64,000 nucleotides of DNA from Undaria pinnatifida. Taxonomy: Eukaryota > Sar > Phaeophyceae > Laminariales > Alariaceae. The DNA is taken from NCBI GenBank assembly GCA_012845835.1, contig JABAKD010000019.1, forward strand, positions 1,783,501-1,847,500, given 5' to 3'. Shown here piece by piece: positions 1 to 12,615 of this stretch (within the stretch, counting starts at the first letter, position 1; the number at the start of each line of letters is the position of its first letter). The translations under genes were made by a program, and so were the position numbers. The notes below the pieces were generated by a model. The model made no database searches. It was not told the origin of the DNA and saw only the letters and a program-made list of their open reading frames with translations.

Positions 1-2460
1 CCAAGTTGTCCGCACCAAACGGGTATAAACAGTGGCTTGGGACAAGGTGGGTGGGAAAAAGGGGTGGTGAAAGGTTTCGAGTACATGCATATTTACCTTC
101 CTGGTTTGTTGAAAGTTGTCCCTTTATCATAATATACATGCAACCCTTCGAAAGCTCGAGTCTCCACTAACAGAGTAAGGTATGGAATCCCTTAGGTATC
201 TAAGACACAACAATGATTAATATCAATGTATTCTTTACAAACCTCAAAATTCCAACGTACTTATCGAGCTTCCCCCCTTCCCATTCCAATATGATAATGT
301 TTCTAAACCATGTTTCCAATTCCGGTAAGTTCTTAGCATGACAAAGAGCAGCTATAGAAAGGCTTACATTCCCCATACAGAATTAAAAACCAGAACTAGT
401 TTGCAGTATCACTACTCTTGAAACACCTGTGAGAACGACCTTGCAGTGCCTATACAACCTGCGAAGACACAAAATCCCCATCACAAAGGCCAAAACCAAA
501 TTGCCTGCAAAAAAAACCTTGTCTTATTATGGTCGTCTCGCAGTATGCACCAAGTGTAGATCAACTAACAGACCCGAACTCATTTTCAACCCGTATGATG
601 AACGCAAGCACATCCCTACAGTGACTTATCACGTATGAACTTTCTCGTCATCGGCACTGATGATAATCCTTTCCCGATGTCGTATTGCTCTCTACTTCCT
701 ACATTTTATAAAACTTAGTCAGCCCTTGTTATATTTTTCCAAAATAACCCAGCCCGTAGATTACGATTTCGCGTAGTATAATACCAACTTGTGTACTATT
801 CTATACAAGGTACAATAAACAAGACCAACCTGTGTACTATTCTTCCGTACAGCAATTGCTAATCCTCCAGACCAATCGATTTCTCATGCTTTACAAGGTG
901 CAACAAAAAAGTAACCCCAATAATAACGTCTACATATAATACTCTATACTCACAACCGTACACTATTTTGACCATATAGTCTATACAGCAGTAGTAGGTA
1001 CGTGTATGAGCAAATGATGTATAATATTTTTATTTACTACATTATTTTACTGGCTCAACAGTCCATGTTACTCCCTTCTCACCATCCTGCCTACATAAAT
1101 ACCCCCCCAACTTGCATGTAGGCAAGGCTTACAAGCAGGCAGGTATTTGGTTTACGGATAGTGTGAAAATTAAAATACACTCCAGTTGTGAGATCGCATA
1201 TTGTACCATCGCTTGCTGTATGCATCCGTTGTCGATTGAGTACGTACTGATACCCAAACAAAAAAAAAAAAAAAATAGGCAAAATCAGGTATACCTGGTC
1301 AGTTTGGTGGTGTCAAAACTGGTGCAGCACAAAAAAAAACAAGAAGAGCATATCACAAACGACATACAGAACATATGATAGGCACGTATACAGCACGATG
1401 ACATACATACCTGGTACAACAATGCAGAAGTACTCGTCGTAAGAGTAAATACGAGCACGAAAGCAAAAAAATGCATGCTTTGCGGAGCAATTTATACCAT
1501 TGATGCATACGTACCAACGTTTCGTCTGCATCGCATACAAAAAAACAGTGTGTCAGTCAAAGCGGGGAGAATCTCGTTTGCTCTCTGTATGTACTGTTGT
1601 GCGTAGCATGGACTGCGTGACTCCTCATCATGTATAAACTATCAAGCGTCTCATTCCTCGCCTCCACTATCTAGAGATCACGATCACCGATTCTCATCAC
1701 TCATGCGGCCTGCTGTACTGCTGCTTATATTTCTGCGGTGTCTGCCTGTGGTTATCCTGCAGCGTGTGGGGTTCGTGATACTGCTTCAAGCGAGATTTTG
1801 CTACGTACACGAGCGAGATTTTCAACATGATAATCTAGAGTTGAACTGCCGTGGAATTCTCTTCAACATCCTGTAAAATTCACTCATATTTAGACTACTC
1901 CTTTTTTCCATACTTATATTCTATACATTATATCAACCAAAATTGGCCCGGCATGCAGCTGCACTTCTACCTGCGCATTTACGACCGTACTTCTACCTGC
2001 GTCAAGCGAGACAATCAACCCACACGGATCCCAGCTGAAGCCCCACGTAACGAACGGATAAAGAGCTATTCTAGTCACACGTACCCAAGTCTCCAATCCC
2101 TTGTCCCAACTCTCTCACCGCTTCTAGTTCGTTTCCTCCGTGTCTACCTTCAGGCTGATTCCTCCCGTCTGCTTGTTGCAACAGCTGCCTGCAAACACCA
2201 GTCTCGTCTCACGCCGTCCTCTTCCAAGCGCTCGTACAATATAACAGATCTCCGGATGAAACCTCCAACAATGCCTCACGGTAACGATAGCTGTACTCAA
2301 GCTCGGTTCGCAGTCACTCACGCTCGTGTCAGATCAAGTTCAGGTTCCTTTTTCCCTCGTTTGGTTTTGTGTGTTTTTGGACTGAGGCCGCGAGCGGCAC
2401 GCTTTCTAAACTGATCGGCGTTATACAGACCTAGGCAGCATTCCGCCACGGGGTTTCATG
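1..2460. other. Anonymous non-coding sequence
   Basis: No protein, RNA gene or long repeat is recognised here. Reading frames are short and have no family-like composition. The only link to the rest of the window is a short fragment near 1165-1195 that matches the first part of repeat family A (the words TACACTCCAG and TGTGAGATCG). One copy of the dispersed 9-mer TACCTGGTA lies at 1408-1416. A 15-base A run begins about 1260. Confidence 0.5.
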
Positions 2461-2501
2461 TAACAATCATGTCAATCCGCCGCAACACACGATTCGTGAC
2501 T

Positions 2502-2530
2502 TGGTGTCCAATCCGAGAATCGAACTCGGG
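2502..2530 (-). pseudogene. Isolated tRNA 3' end (T arm plus acceptor strand)
   Basis: On the minus strand there is a perfect T arm: CCGAG, loop TTCGATT, CTCGG. Seven acceptor-strand bases, one further base and CCA follow. The required 5' acceptor strand (GTCCAAT) and the D and anticodon arms are not found in the preceding 70 bases, so this is not an intact tRNA. It may be the 3' end of a tRNA captured by a retroelement, or the decayed head of a SINE. The perfect stem argues against chance. The arm is seen; its origin is inferred. Confidence 0.4.
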
Positions 2531-2994
2531 TTTTCACAGTTGCTTTCCTCTGCTGTTCTGCTGTTGCTTTCTACCGCCGTTGCTGCCTTGCCGTGGGACG
2601 TGCACTTGTTTTTCTTTCCGTTTTGTTTCTTTCGTGCTTGTGTTGATTGTGTTCGATATTATTTGTTTGTCTTGCATGAGGGGGAATGTCTTTTAAAGAT
2701 GGCTCCGCACTTATTGTTGGGACCTTTGTTGCTATCTCCAATTCAAAAGGAGACGGCAACCCGGCCCCTGTTCGGCTGCGTCGGTTCATCATTGTTTACC
2801 GCCGTCCCGTTAAAGTCCGTGCCCACAAATGTTACATTGTTCCTTTGTTCCCTTTCTTTCCATGAATTTTCAACTCGTGAAGGGGGGGAGGTGCCGCCTT
2901 CGTCAGAAGTCTGCCACGGCACGGAATCACCCGACACCAAACGACGGGTACCAAGCCTGCATCTCTAACGCGAAGGCGATGGAAGGACGCCCAT

Positions 2995-3335
2995 CAAGAC
3001 CAGCCTTTCCAGTGCACCGTTCCCTTCCCCGCGCGCTGTTCCCTCGCGTCGAACCTTGGCTTGTGCGCACTCTCCCGTTCCGAACCCCTGTCCTCGCGCT
3101 GTTCCCTCTCCCCAAAGCTTTTCCCGCTCGATGTTCCTTCATTCCGATGCTCTTTCGTTCCGAAGCCTTGCCCGTGCACCGATCGCTCGCTCTGAATTCT
3201 GGCCCGTGCACTGTTCCGCCGTTCCTCCGCTCCGAACCCTTGCCCGTGCGCTGTTACGCCTTTCCTTCGCTCGGAGCCCTTGCCCGTGCCTCCTTCCCGT
3301 CGCGACGCGTCGTCTCTGTCCGCCAAATAGGTATC
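2995..3335. repeat. Degenerate GC-rich minisatellite
   Basis: Imperfect units built from the words GTTCCGAAC, CTTGCCCGTGC and GCGCTGTTCC recur about every 30-45 bp. The array is open in several frames on both strands, so the Arg/Pro/Ser-rich ORFs of 90-200 codons across it are artefacts of repetition rather than genes. No homologous unit was noticed elsewhere in the window. Confidence 0.6.
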
Positions 3336-3429
3336 TGCGCCATGTGTAAGGATCTGGGTTACTTGTTCAGACTGCAAGAGTCACGTGCCGGACTACAACA
3401 CCGGCTACTGGCGACTGCGCTAGAGCGAC

Positions 3430-5390
3430 CATAACTAGGTCCGCCGACAAGGCGAAGGGTTTCTTACCCTGTTTCTGCTTCTCGTATTAGTTGTTCAGTT
3501 ACACTTTGACAACGAGTTCTGTAGAGAATTTGTTGGGGAAAGAATGGTGCATCCAGTTGGTGGCAGCTGATCGATTTGGAGTGGGGTAGTTCGGTCGAAA
3601 AATGTTATGATGCTATCTTGCGATGTCTTGCGATCGCGGGGTGAATGTTATGTATGGGTATGGGTATCTGTATCTAGGAAATGACTCTGATGTGCGAGGC
3701 GTATGTTCACGTGTTTGGTCATAGTAATGTGTCTTCTTGGCCGGTCTTGGTTTGCCAGTCTGAATTCTTCAATCGACTCAGTTCTTACTTTGGAGGCTCT
3801 ACCGTTGCTACAATCTTTCTGCGATTGTAATGGCTTTGTTTCGGAGTTACCAATGGGATTTCATCGGGTTTTTTTGCTCGTTGTATGTGTTTCCCCTGGG
3901 CATCTGCGTTGATTCTATTTCACAGCTCATGGGGAGGTATGCCCTGTTTATAGGATCAGCACTGCTTTGTGAAGAGTCGGATAGGCTGTTGGTACAGTCT
4001 CTTGAGCAGTGACGGGGTCGTGTTTACTAGTTGGGTATGATTTGAATTTGAATGGACCATTAAGTGGTTGTTTGGTGAGGGCTACATATTTATCCTCGAC
4101 CTTCGGCCGTTTATTTTGTTTGCGGTTTATTGTGTCAGATGCTTCCTTTTTGTGCTTTGATACCTGGCATCGGAGTTCTGCTTTTGCCAAAGGTTTAGGA
4201 TTTCTTTGTCCGTCGTGCTTTTCTTTTTTTTGCGGTATGTTATTGAGCTACACGCGTTGCATTTTGATGGAGGATTATATTGTATGTGGGCAGACTCAAA
4301 AAGGAGTAGACGGGTCCGTCCCGTGGAGTTGCGTGCTGCTTTCATGCACGTCAATTTCGTTCACATACGGACTTTTAGCCATTGAATGGTGGTCAGGCGA
4401 TCAAATACGCAGTGAAAAGGTAGGGGGGAGGGTTTTTATCGAGGATTTCCTTCTTATGGCCCCTGCGTTTTCGGTTTGTTAGCCTATCCTCGAGGTCATT
4501 ATTTCTGTAAAAAGAGCTTTGCGGCTCTTTACCCCTGGCTATACAGTCACAAGATTGATATAGCATATTGCTCTTGCCATCGCATTATGCTAGGGGGGAT
4601 GCTACGGTTTCGTGACAATTTCAAAAGTTACTATGACAGAGGCGTTTTCGTGATAGTAGGGGCCGCGATATTTATGTCACCTCCCTAAGTCGGGTGTGGC
4701 TGCCCTGCCCGGACACTTCAAACAATCTTCAATCAGCCAATCCATCAATTCCTCGGGTTCACGTTCATAAACCCTTCGAATAAGCAATCAAGTTACCATT
4801 TACACACTACTTTCTTGGGAGGCTTCACATCTTGAACACCTGCACAAGGAACTTGCTCTCTTTCTCCAAGGAACGCACAAGCGCCTTCTGAACTCGGTCG
4901 TATCGGTCCTTCGGAGGCCAGTCATTATGAATACTTGAGGCGTGCAACAGATATAGCCCATATGTGGACCTTGCGATGCTAGTAGGCTAGATATCCTCGT
5001 CTGCTTCGCCGTGAATATCCTCGCCCGTCTCACCGTGACTGCAGACCTCACTGCCTAGGACACGATTCGTGACAGAATCTCACAAGCACATGAGATGAAA
5101 GATTGCAGTTGATGTGGACGCACATGCATACAAGCGAACAGCAGTGTTCATGCACACATGTGATGGTTTGCCATTAGCACGTTTTAATATTCTTTTTCTC
5201 ATGGGGGTGTTTAGATACTGAACCGCGAAGCACAGCCGCAACACCAAGCTAATTTTCCAGCGGTGCTGCTTTGCACTACATTCTTGGAAGGCGTTATTAC
5301 CACACTGACGTTTTCAAATATATTTCACCGCCCGCGGACAAAAAGTCTTTCCCATCCTACAGAACTACCGGTCCTTGTTCTGCGCCCCGC
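3430..5390. other. Anonymous sequence, no supported gene
   Basis: The longest open frame is 157 codons on the plus strand (4009-4482). It is Cys/Phe/Leu/Ser-rich, starts within a T-rich stretch, and shows no domain or motif I recognise. No splice-bounded coding block, tandem repeat or family copy was found. I leave it unannotated as a gene. Confidence 0.4.
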
Positions 5391-5783
5391 TAAACCACAT
5401 CCATATAAACATGGGCATGACCCGCCGTACTTTTAAATCCCACGTCATGCCGCCGTCGTTGCACATGTTGGCTTTATCGAACGCGGCTTGCAACGTTGAG
5501 ATGAGGTACCTCCTGCAGTGTACAGCAGGCCGGGAGTCAACAACGGTGCTGTGCTGCGGTTCTTTTCTTCATCTTCACCGCTTTCATCTTCAGTCGGCCT
5601 AGCTTGGCCTTCCATCACTGCGAATATGTCGCGGCGTTGTATGCTGAGGATGAAGCCAGTATTCCTATGCCAGTTACCAAAGCTTCCGGGGTCCTCCCCA
5701 GTGTAGCACTCCATCCCTCGTACCGTGTTGATGAGGTTGCTATTGGTGTTGTTGATGCTCGTGGTGCCCTCCATGTTTTCCAC
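5390..5783 (-). pseudogene. Copia-like LTR-retrotransposon Gag relic (frameshifted)
   Basis: The minus strand reads a Gag-like N-terminal domain: Gly-Glu-Asp and a short loop, FGNW, then ILSIQRRDIFAVMEG and a Pro-Thr-Glu acidic linker. This matches the layout of the Copia Gag domain, where a W-containing strand precedes an IL..RDxxxVxEG helix. The first ATG is at 5774 and an in-frame stop lies about 50 bp upstream. After roughly 90 codons the similarity moves to another frame near 5510, where YLISTLQAAFDKAN and WDLKVRRVMP read on to about 5395. This marks a frameshift or a lost intron. No protease, integrase, reverse transcriptase or LTR was found nearby, so it is a dead fragment. The family call is from motif memory only. 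Confidence 0.4.
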
Positions 5784-5789
5784 AGGCAG

Positions 5790-7774
5790 TCCGCCGATGT
5801 CGATGTACTCGTACGATGTTGGTGTTTATAGTTGCTCCAAGCAGCAGCTCCGGACGATGACCCTGGCAGCTCTGTCCCGTGACTTAGCGCACACCAGATA
5901 CAGCAGCTCGGGTTCCCGAGACGTACGACGCTCTTCGTGGCTCAGAGCTAGCTCTGCAGCAGTGGTTTGCGTCGTGGCCCATAACCTCATACGGATATGA
6001 CGATCCGTGTCACATGTGACAGAGTAAAGCACTCCTCAATCGATGTCAACGGACTGGTACAGCATGAGCTTCAAGCTCCCTGGAGCTGATAGACGAGAGA
6101 TGGTCCAAGTTGTTGTATCTATTATTGGCGGTCTCGACGAGGAGACGAAGGAGAAGAAATAAGAAGTGAGAATGTGCGCGGTGCACACGATCATCGATCA
6201 CTCGACTCGAAATAAAAAACAAACAAAAAGACAGGAGACCCTGTACCCTGTATGCTCTGCACCCGGTACACACTACAAGAAAAATACGTAAAGCTCGGGC
6301 ATACTACTTACATGCCGTAGAACCTGTTTACTGGGGTCCTTCTACAACAAAACCGTTACGAATTATTACAAACTGATCTCATATAGTGTATATCTTAGCC
6401 AATTGATCGGACATTACTGGTAGTCGTACACATCACAGCTAGCTGCTGCTGTGCTCTATGACACGAACTACAACCAGATGACTATGTCCCGATACAGCGC
6501 ACTGATATGCTACCGTGACTACTGCTGTGTATAGCAACTGACTCTGCTGCTGGTGTTGCGTACAGTAGCAACGTAGCTATCTGTATTAGGTGTATCTCCT
6601 CACAAGCAACCACGTCCCGAGAAATTGAGCCACGCTCACTATGAGGTGCTTGTGGGCATCGGGTGCAGCAGGCAGCAGCCCTAGGTAACCAGAATTGACT
6701 CCAGAATTGACTCACGAGGTGATTTCGTGAAGTCAGTCAACATCACCAACAAGTCGATAACTTGCTCCAGAATCCGCCATTTAATACGCTTGGCACTATC
6801 ACGGCTACATACAGCCCGTACGAAGAACGCCTTTCACAATTTTTTTTTGGCGGTTTTCGCAGATCTTTTGAAACACTATGATGCGTTCGTAACAGAAAAA
6901 AAATGCGGACGGAGAAATTCCGTTGCCTATTGAGATAGTCGAGTGCTGGGCTAGAAAACGGGGAAACAAGGCAAGAAAAAAACTGTCTAAATTCGTGCAA
7001 AAAATCGTCAAAAATGGTCAGTTTTTGTGATCCAAAAAATGAACCTTGCTTGTAAAACTCTTAACTCTATTTCCAGGATGTTTGTATTTTTGGTGAAATG
7101 CCTGCTTGCGCCTACTTGACAAAATGTTCTTTCGGGGATCCCCCGCGGCCTCAAAGAAAGGACACCACAGCGAACTGGGCATTTGAGGTGTGGGAAAAGT
7201 ACGGCACCACGTGGACATTGAAACCAGAATTACACATTTATTGCTGGACATACAACATCATTTCTAATAGTCTCAGCGAAAAAAAAGGTGTACTCAACAT
7301 CGCGATTGAACGGGAAAAAGTCCGACCTTTGCGAGCAACCCACTTTACCCTCGTCAAATAGTAACTTTGGGTGTCACGCATGTTTTTATTTAACTAGGTG
7401 GCCTTTTGTTTGGGGTGGCGTTACTAACGACGGAAAGCAGCTAAAATACTGAAAAAAAGTGATAGTGACATTTCCAGAAGTACACGTGTTTGGCAGTGTT
7501 TTCAATATGCTGTGCATTGCACCCACCGGCTCTAGGTCGGCGCGATCGGCCTAAATCACGAAAAAAACGCACACAAAATCACGAAGAAAAACACGCACGC
7601 ACACACAAACGTTTTGCAGGGTACCCGCTTCACAGCCGCCTCACAGGGTGTTGCGCAACCTCGGGAGGCCACGCGTAAGAAACAAGTGCCTTCGCCCTTT
7701 CTATTTCAAGTGAGCCCAACAAGACCTCCTACAAAAAAACTGCTATTATTAAAGCATACACCAACCCCGACTTC
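5790..7774. other. Anonymous sequence, no supported gene
   Basis: Only short ORFs occur. The frame at 7098-7361 (87 codons, plus) has a fairly protein-like composition (Trp, Tyr, Lys and Glu mixed) but no family I can name and no splice borders. No copy of the window's repeat families was recognised here. Confidence 0.35.
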
Positions 7775-7926
7775 GCACAAAAAATCTGCCAAAAAACTAC
7801 ATACTCAAACGAACCCCGTTCTGCATGGAGCTGCAATCATACGTACGTACGCACAAAAAATCTGCCAAAAAACTACGTACTCAAACGAACCCCGTTCTTC
7901 ATGGAGCTACATTCATACGTACGTAC
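7775..7926. repeat. 76-bp tandem duplication
   Basis: Two near-identical units, 7775-7850 and 7851-7926, each begin GCACAAAAAATCTGCC and end with the alternating ACGTACGTAC. They differ at a handful of positions (for example CTGCAT versus CTTCAT). Few differences imply a recent duplication. Confidence 0.8.
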
Positions 7927-9030
7927 GCAGGGAGAGGCGCTTCATCCCTCACTTGAAGCTGCTGCTTCAGCAACTTGCTTCGTCCCTCCATCAACGTGAT
8001 GCTGCTGCTTCATCAGCAGGTTGAAGTTGCTGTAGAAACTGAAGCATAAGCATAGAGAGGCTCTTCATCAACTTTTAGTGCGGTTGCCGAGAGTTGCCAG
8101 AGGCAAACGCGAAGAAGTCATCCCCAATCCCCGCGGATGAAACGCCCCAATAAAGTGTTGTTACACGGTTCGCTCGGACAAGAACTAATGATACGATACA
8201 AAAACTCTTACCGGCTGCGGTCGAGCCCAGTACATCCCACCACAATATATTGCCCACTATCCTGCACACAGGCCAGGAATTTCACCCCCCTCCGTGCTTG
8301 TATGGGACCCCAGCAAGAAAGACCAGCAAATAGACAACACATTCCCCCCGCGACTCCGTACAAAAGTAGCTCACATTCCATAAAACTGCTGTCCGTGGCT
8401 CGATCGCACATGCGTACGCCCACCAACACTACCAACGTTTGGTTTCAGACCGCGTCTTCCGCGCATACCATACAGCATTATCCAATGTTCCGTCTAAAGA
8501 AAAAATCTCATATCCCCCCCCCCCCCGAAAAACAAAAGACCCCCCCGCACCTCACGCCCCCGAGTTCCCTCACAACTCCCACCTCATGATGACATCCAAA
8601 GCTACGTCACAGCAAACGCCAATGGTAGTGTACTGCGCTACTTTGGACCTCCTCCTTCCAGACCCGTTGAACGACCCCAAAGCTGCTGTCGCTGCGAGGG
8701 GAAGGGGCTTGGGGCAGTGAATAGGGGTTGACCTAGCTACCGCAGCTAGCTGTGGGCGTCGATATCTCGGAGTGCACTGCTGCACCCACCCAACCTCCGG
8801 AATGGGTAGGTGTTTCTTTTTTTTTACACTACCCGAAATACCACAGCCAGCCGTAAAACACTACGCAACGAAGCCGCCCTGCTTTTTTGGTCTGCTGTCT
8901 GTGGCAGCAGGGCAAATGAAATCAGTGTGTATGACACCACAAAACAGCACCCAACACACACAAACTACTCCCACGGGAAGAACTAGTCAGTCGGGACTCC
9001 ACGAATAAAGCGGCATTGTCCAGTGGGCGC
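7927..9030. other. Anonymous sequence with C runs
   Basis: No gene is supported. A run of about 13 C residues sits near 8514-8526. CTGCTGCTTCAT words near 7960-8015 form a short imperfect repeat. The ORFs of up to 150 codons are Pro/Thr/Ser-rich and lack domains. Confidence 0.35.
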
Positions 9031-9910
9031 GCCCGCGCCTTCGCCTTGCGACCGGTCGAAACAAAATTACAATTTCGTCGAAAAGCTAAAACGTTTTTGT
9101 CAACGATTTCGTATAAAGAAATATACCAAGTCGGTCGAAAGGTTACATTGCGTTGGCCGAAATGTCGCAACGATTTGTATCCAACAAGCTCGTCGAAAAG
9201 CTATAACAACTTAATCGAAACGACATAACGATCACGTCGAAATGCTACAACTAAATCATCGAAACACTGTAACGACTTTGTCGAAAGGTTACAAAAAAAT
9301 ACTCAAAACCTCACAACAGCGTCGTCGAAACGTCCCGCGATTTCGTTGAAACGTTGCAGCGATACGTCGAAACATGAAACGTTTCAACAATTTCGTCGAA
9401 GTCCTGTTTTCAGCGACTCCGTCGAAACGATATATCGACTTCGTCGTAACGTCAACGATTTCGTCGAAACGTCACAACGAGTTCTTCGAAAAGTCACAAC
9501 GGTTGTGTTGAAACACTACAGATACATCGTACAATGGCAAGCGTTACACTACAATGATTTCAGCGAAAAGTTACAACGACTTCGTCGCAACGTCACAACG
9601 ATGTAGTCAAAGCGTTTCAACAATTTGGTCGAAAGGTCACAACGATTGTTCGGAACGTTACAACGATTGCTTCAACCGTTACAACGTTTTAATCGAATCG
9701 TCACAACTATTTTCTCGAAAAGACGAACCATTTCGTCGAAAAATCATAACGATTTCGTCGAAACGTCACATCGATTTCTTCGAAACGTTAAAACGATTAC
9801 GTCGAAACTTTCGCAACCATTTCTTCGAAACGTCACAACGATTTTTTCCAAACGTTCACAACAATTTCGTAGAAAAAAACTTCGGCGATACCGTCGAATC
9901 GCCACATCCT
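9030..9910. repeat. Degenerate tandem array, about 21-bp unit
   Basis: The consensus word TTCGTCGAAACGTCACAACGA recurs some 35-40 times with heavy substitution. The spacing stays close to 21 bp (seven codons), so frames stay open over long stretches. Two overlapping plus-strand ORFs (9554-10120 and 9625-10005) read repeating Phe-Val-Glu-Thr-Ser or Arg-Arg-Asn-Val-Thr units. The array starts just after a GGGCGCGCCCG GC block near 9025 and fades by 9910. Confidence 0.75.
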
Positions 9911-10740
9911 TGTATTTTGCAAAGTCTACGGTCCAACCAAAACGCTGTTGTACGATACGACGATTGTTTTGCGAAACTTCGGGTCCAGCGCACTGCCAGT
10001 GCTAAATCAAACTACGTGATTACAGGAGGCAGGCAGGCAGGCAGGCAGGCACGCCCGAGTCTACTGCGAGTGCTTCAACACTCACCGGAGAGAAGCGCAA
10101 CGCGGTCCGAAATCTTCTAGTTTAGGTATTCTGGTACTGAATCGATACAGAGGTATTTTCGGCTCGATTTTTCTTCGGTATCCCATCACTGCCCGCGGTT
10201 GCTTACAGCTGTACGACTGTAATTCTGGAGAAAGTCCCATCGTGAGCCGCGCACAACGCCCCCCCCCCCCCTGGTATGGTAAAAAAAATGCATCTCCCCT
10301 GAAAACCCTTTACTTCCAAGTGAGGCCAGGAACGGGGCCGAGTGCTAGAATACACGGGCACGCTAACTATGATAGCAGTGCCATTTTTTTCTTCTCTCGT
10401 CCCTCCCCCGGCCCAACCTCAGCGCCAGTGGCGCTGTAAGCGGCGTGCACTGCCCCCCACCCAAACCTTCCCCAAACCTTCCCCCTTCCGAATAAACATA
10501 ATGGCACGAGCGTTGCAAATCCCACTCTGTTCCTTGGGTGACAGTAGCGCATGCCGCAAAAGCTAGCCGTACGTTTGCTGCAGCGGCCCTCTCCCCCAAC
10601 TGTGAACCACACTGGCACGTAAAAACGCACTTACACCCGAAACCCCCTCCCCAACAATCCCCCCAACTCCAGCCTTCCCTAAGGCACCGACTCTTTTCTT
10701 CAAAAGAAGCGTATTGTGTAACTAACCGCGTGACTCATAC
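9911..10740. other. Anonymous sequence with a GGCA microsatellite
   Basis: A (GGCA) run of about six units lies at 10028-10052 and a 13-base C run at 10259-10272. No coding block is supported. Confidence 0.4.
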
Positions 10741-11960
10741 GCCTCGGCGTGTGCTACCCCATCTTTTTCCAGCCAATTACACGCATGTCCGATCTTTCTC
10801 CAACCAATGGTACTGCTCGCTATTTGCTGTAATTTCCCCCCTCCAGCCAAAATCACACACCTGCGCCCCTGCTGATACAGATTGCCCCAGCCTAACATAT
10901 ATCTTGGCGCTTGTTGTAATTTCCCTCTCTCTAGCCAATCTTACGCCTCGGTTAGCCTCGGTGCTTGCTGATACACATTTCTCCCGCCAATCGTAAGTCT
11001 CGGTACTTTTTGTTTTGTAATTTCCCTCCCCAGCCAGTCATACTCCTCGGCGCTTGCTGTTATAAATTTCCCCAGCCAATCGTACATCTCGCCGCTTGTT
11101 GTAATTCCCTCGCCCAAGCCAATCGATTGCCTAGGCGCTTGATCTGTACCTGGTACTTTTTAAGCAAGTCGTTTGCCTCGCCGCTTGCTAATATTCCGTT
11201 CCCTGGCCAATCAGATGTCTCGGCGGTTGCGCATACGTATCCGGCCAATCGCTTGCCTCGCCGCTTGCTAATATTCCTGTTCTCTGGCCAATCAGATGGC
11301 TCGGCGGTTGCGCATACATATTTATCCAACCAACCATACGACTCGCCACCTGCTGTCTATTTTTCTTCTGGCCGGTCACATACCTCGCCGCTTGTTATTC
11401 TTCACGTCTCGGGACAATTCGCACGATCTACATCACCAGGGACATATCACGACCTGCATCATCTCGATCATAATTAGCCGTTTTGATGAGTTGTAACGAG
11501 TTGTACGAGAGCTGTATCACACATATCCCATCCGGCAAGCACGCGCGCAACACCCGTGACATAGGTGCTACCGGGAAAAAAAAAAAAAAAAAAATGGTAG
11601 GTCTTACAGATTCGTGTATATACCAGGAATGTGTCTACCCCAATATACCTAGAGAGATAAACGGGCAAATGATCTGTCCGATATATATGCTATTCTCCCA
11701 TTCTCCGGCTAATCAAATGCCTCGACGCTCCACTCTCTTATGTCTCTGGCCAATCACATGCCTCGGCAATTTGCTTCGCTACTTCTCTTCCTTTCTCTGG
11801 CCAATCATACGCCTCGGCAGTTTCCCCTCTTCCTTTCGCTGGTCAATCGTACGTTTCGCTTATTTCTCTCCTCTTCCCTTCCTCTGGCTTTCTTTGGCCA
11901 ATCGCACGCATCACCGCTAGCTAATAGTTACGCCTCTGGCCAATCACGTTGCTAGGCATC
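10740..11960. repeat. CCAATC minisatellite in two blocks
   Basis: Units of roughly 50-65 bp share CCAATC, then ACGCCTCGG or a variant, CGCTTGCTG, and a TTCCCTC pyrimidine stretch. The first block covers 10740-11410; the second, with more diverged units, covers 11690-11960. Between them lie a 17-base A run (near 11577) and about 250 bp of unrelated sequence. The array supplies a CCAAT pentamer every unit, but there is no gene beside it, so a promoter role is not supported. Confidence 0.65.
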
Positions 11961-11984
11961 TACCACCTGCAGTGTTTTCTTTTC

Positions 11985-12350
11985 CAGCCTCAACCCATTT
12001 TTCCGCGGCAATTCCAAAGGCCTCGTCCCGCGTGACATCTCGAAAACCTTACATGTATCCCGCTGGAATTCCGAATACCTTTTCCCACAGGAATCGTAAG
12101 ACCAAATCCCGAGGGAATTCCGAAGGCCTCATTCTCCCATGAACTCCCAACGCCCTTCTCCTGCCGCGGTAATTGCAACCCCTTCCCGCGGGAGTTCCTA
12201 AGACTTTTTCCCGTGAGAGCTCCCAAGATTTTTCTTCCCCAAGGGATTTCTGAAGACGTTGATCCAGCGGGACTTCCGAATACGTTTATCCCGCAAGAAT
12301 TCCCGAGACCCTTCTCCCGCCGGAATTCCCAAGCGAGTGTAATACCTAAT
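11985..12350. repeat. About 31-bp GGAATTCC minisatellite
   Basis: At least eleven imperfect units carry a (C)CCGCGGGAATTCC-type core followed by a GAAGACCTT-like variant and a pyrimidine-rich linker. Minus-strand ORFs of 60-150 codons across it are Gly-rich repeats of the unit, not genes. It directly follows the CCAATC array, making a tract of adjoining minisatellites. Confidence 0.65.
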
Positions 12351-12519
12351 GCCCCTCCGGCGGGGAGCGCTGCTGCTCTCGCTCTTGCCCACCTTCGCCA
12401 TGCAACATGTCTCGATACAGCTACTTCTAAACCTTCCAACTATATCCCGATTAGAACATCAGACAGACGACAACCAGTGCAGGCATATCGGTCGTCTCGG
12501 TACCCTCAATTATTTCCCC

Positions 12520-12615
12520 GCCAGGTACAAATGTATCCCAGCAACCAGACACAAATGCAACCCGACAAGACTTCAACGTATCCCAACCAGACTCAAATGT
12601 ATCCCCACCAGCCCC
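12520..12615. repeat. About 20-bp short tandem array
   Basis: Four to five units of the type CCAGACTCAAATGTATCCC are visible. Substitutions are moderate. The flanks are anonymous. Confidence 0.6.

Noticed and set aside
4009-4482. 157-codon ORF as a gene
   Set aside because: Composition follows the local T/G-rich sequence; no motif, splice signal or repeat-independent support.
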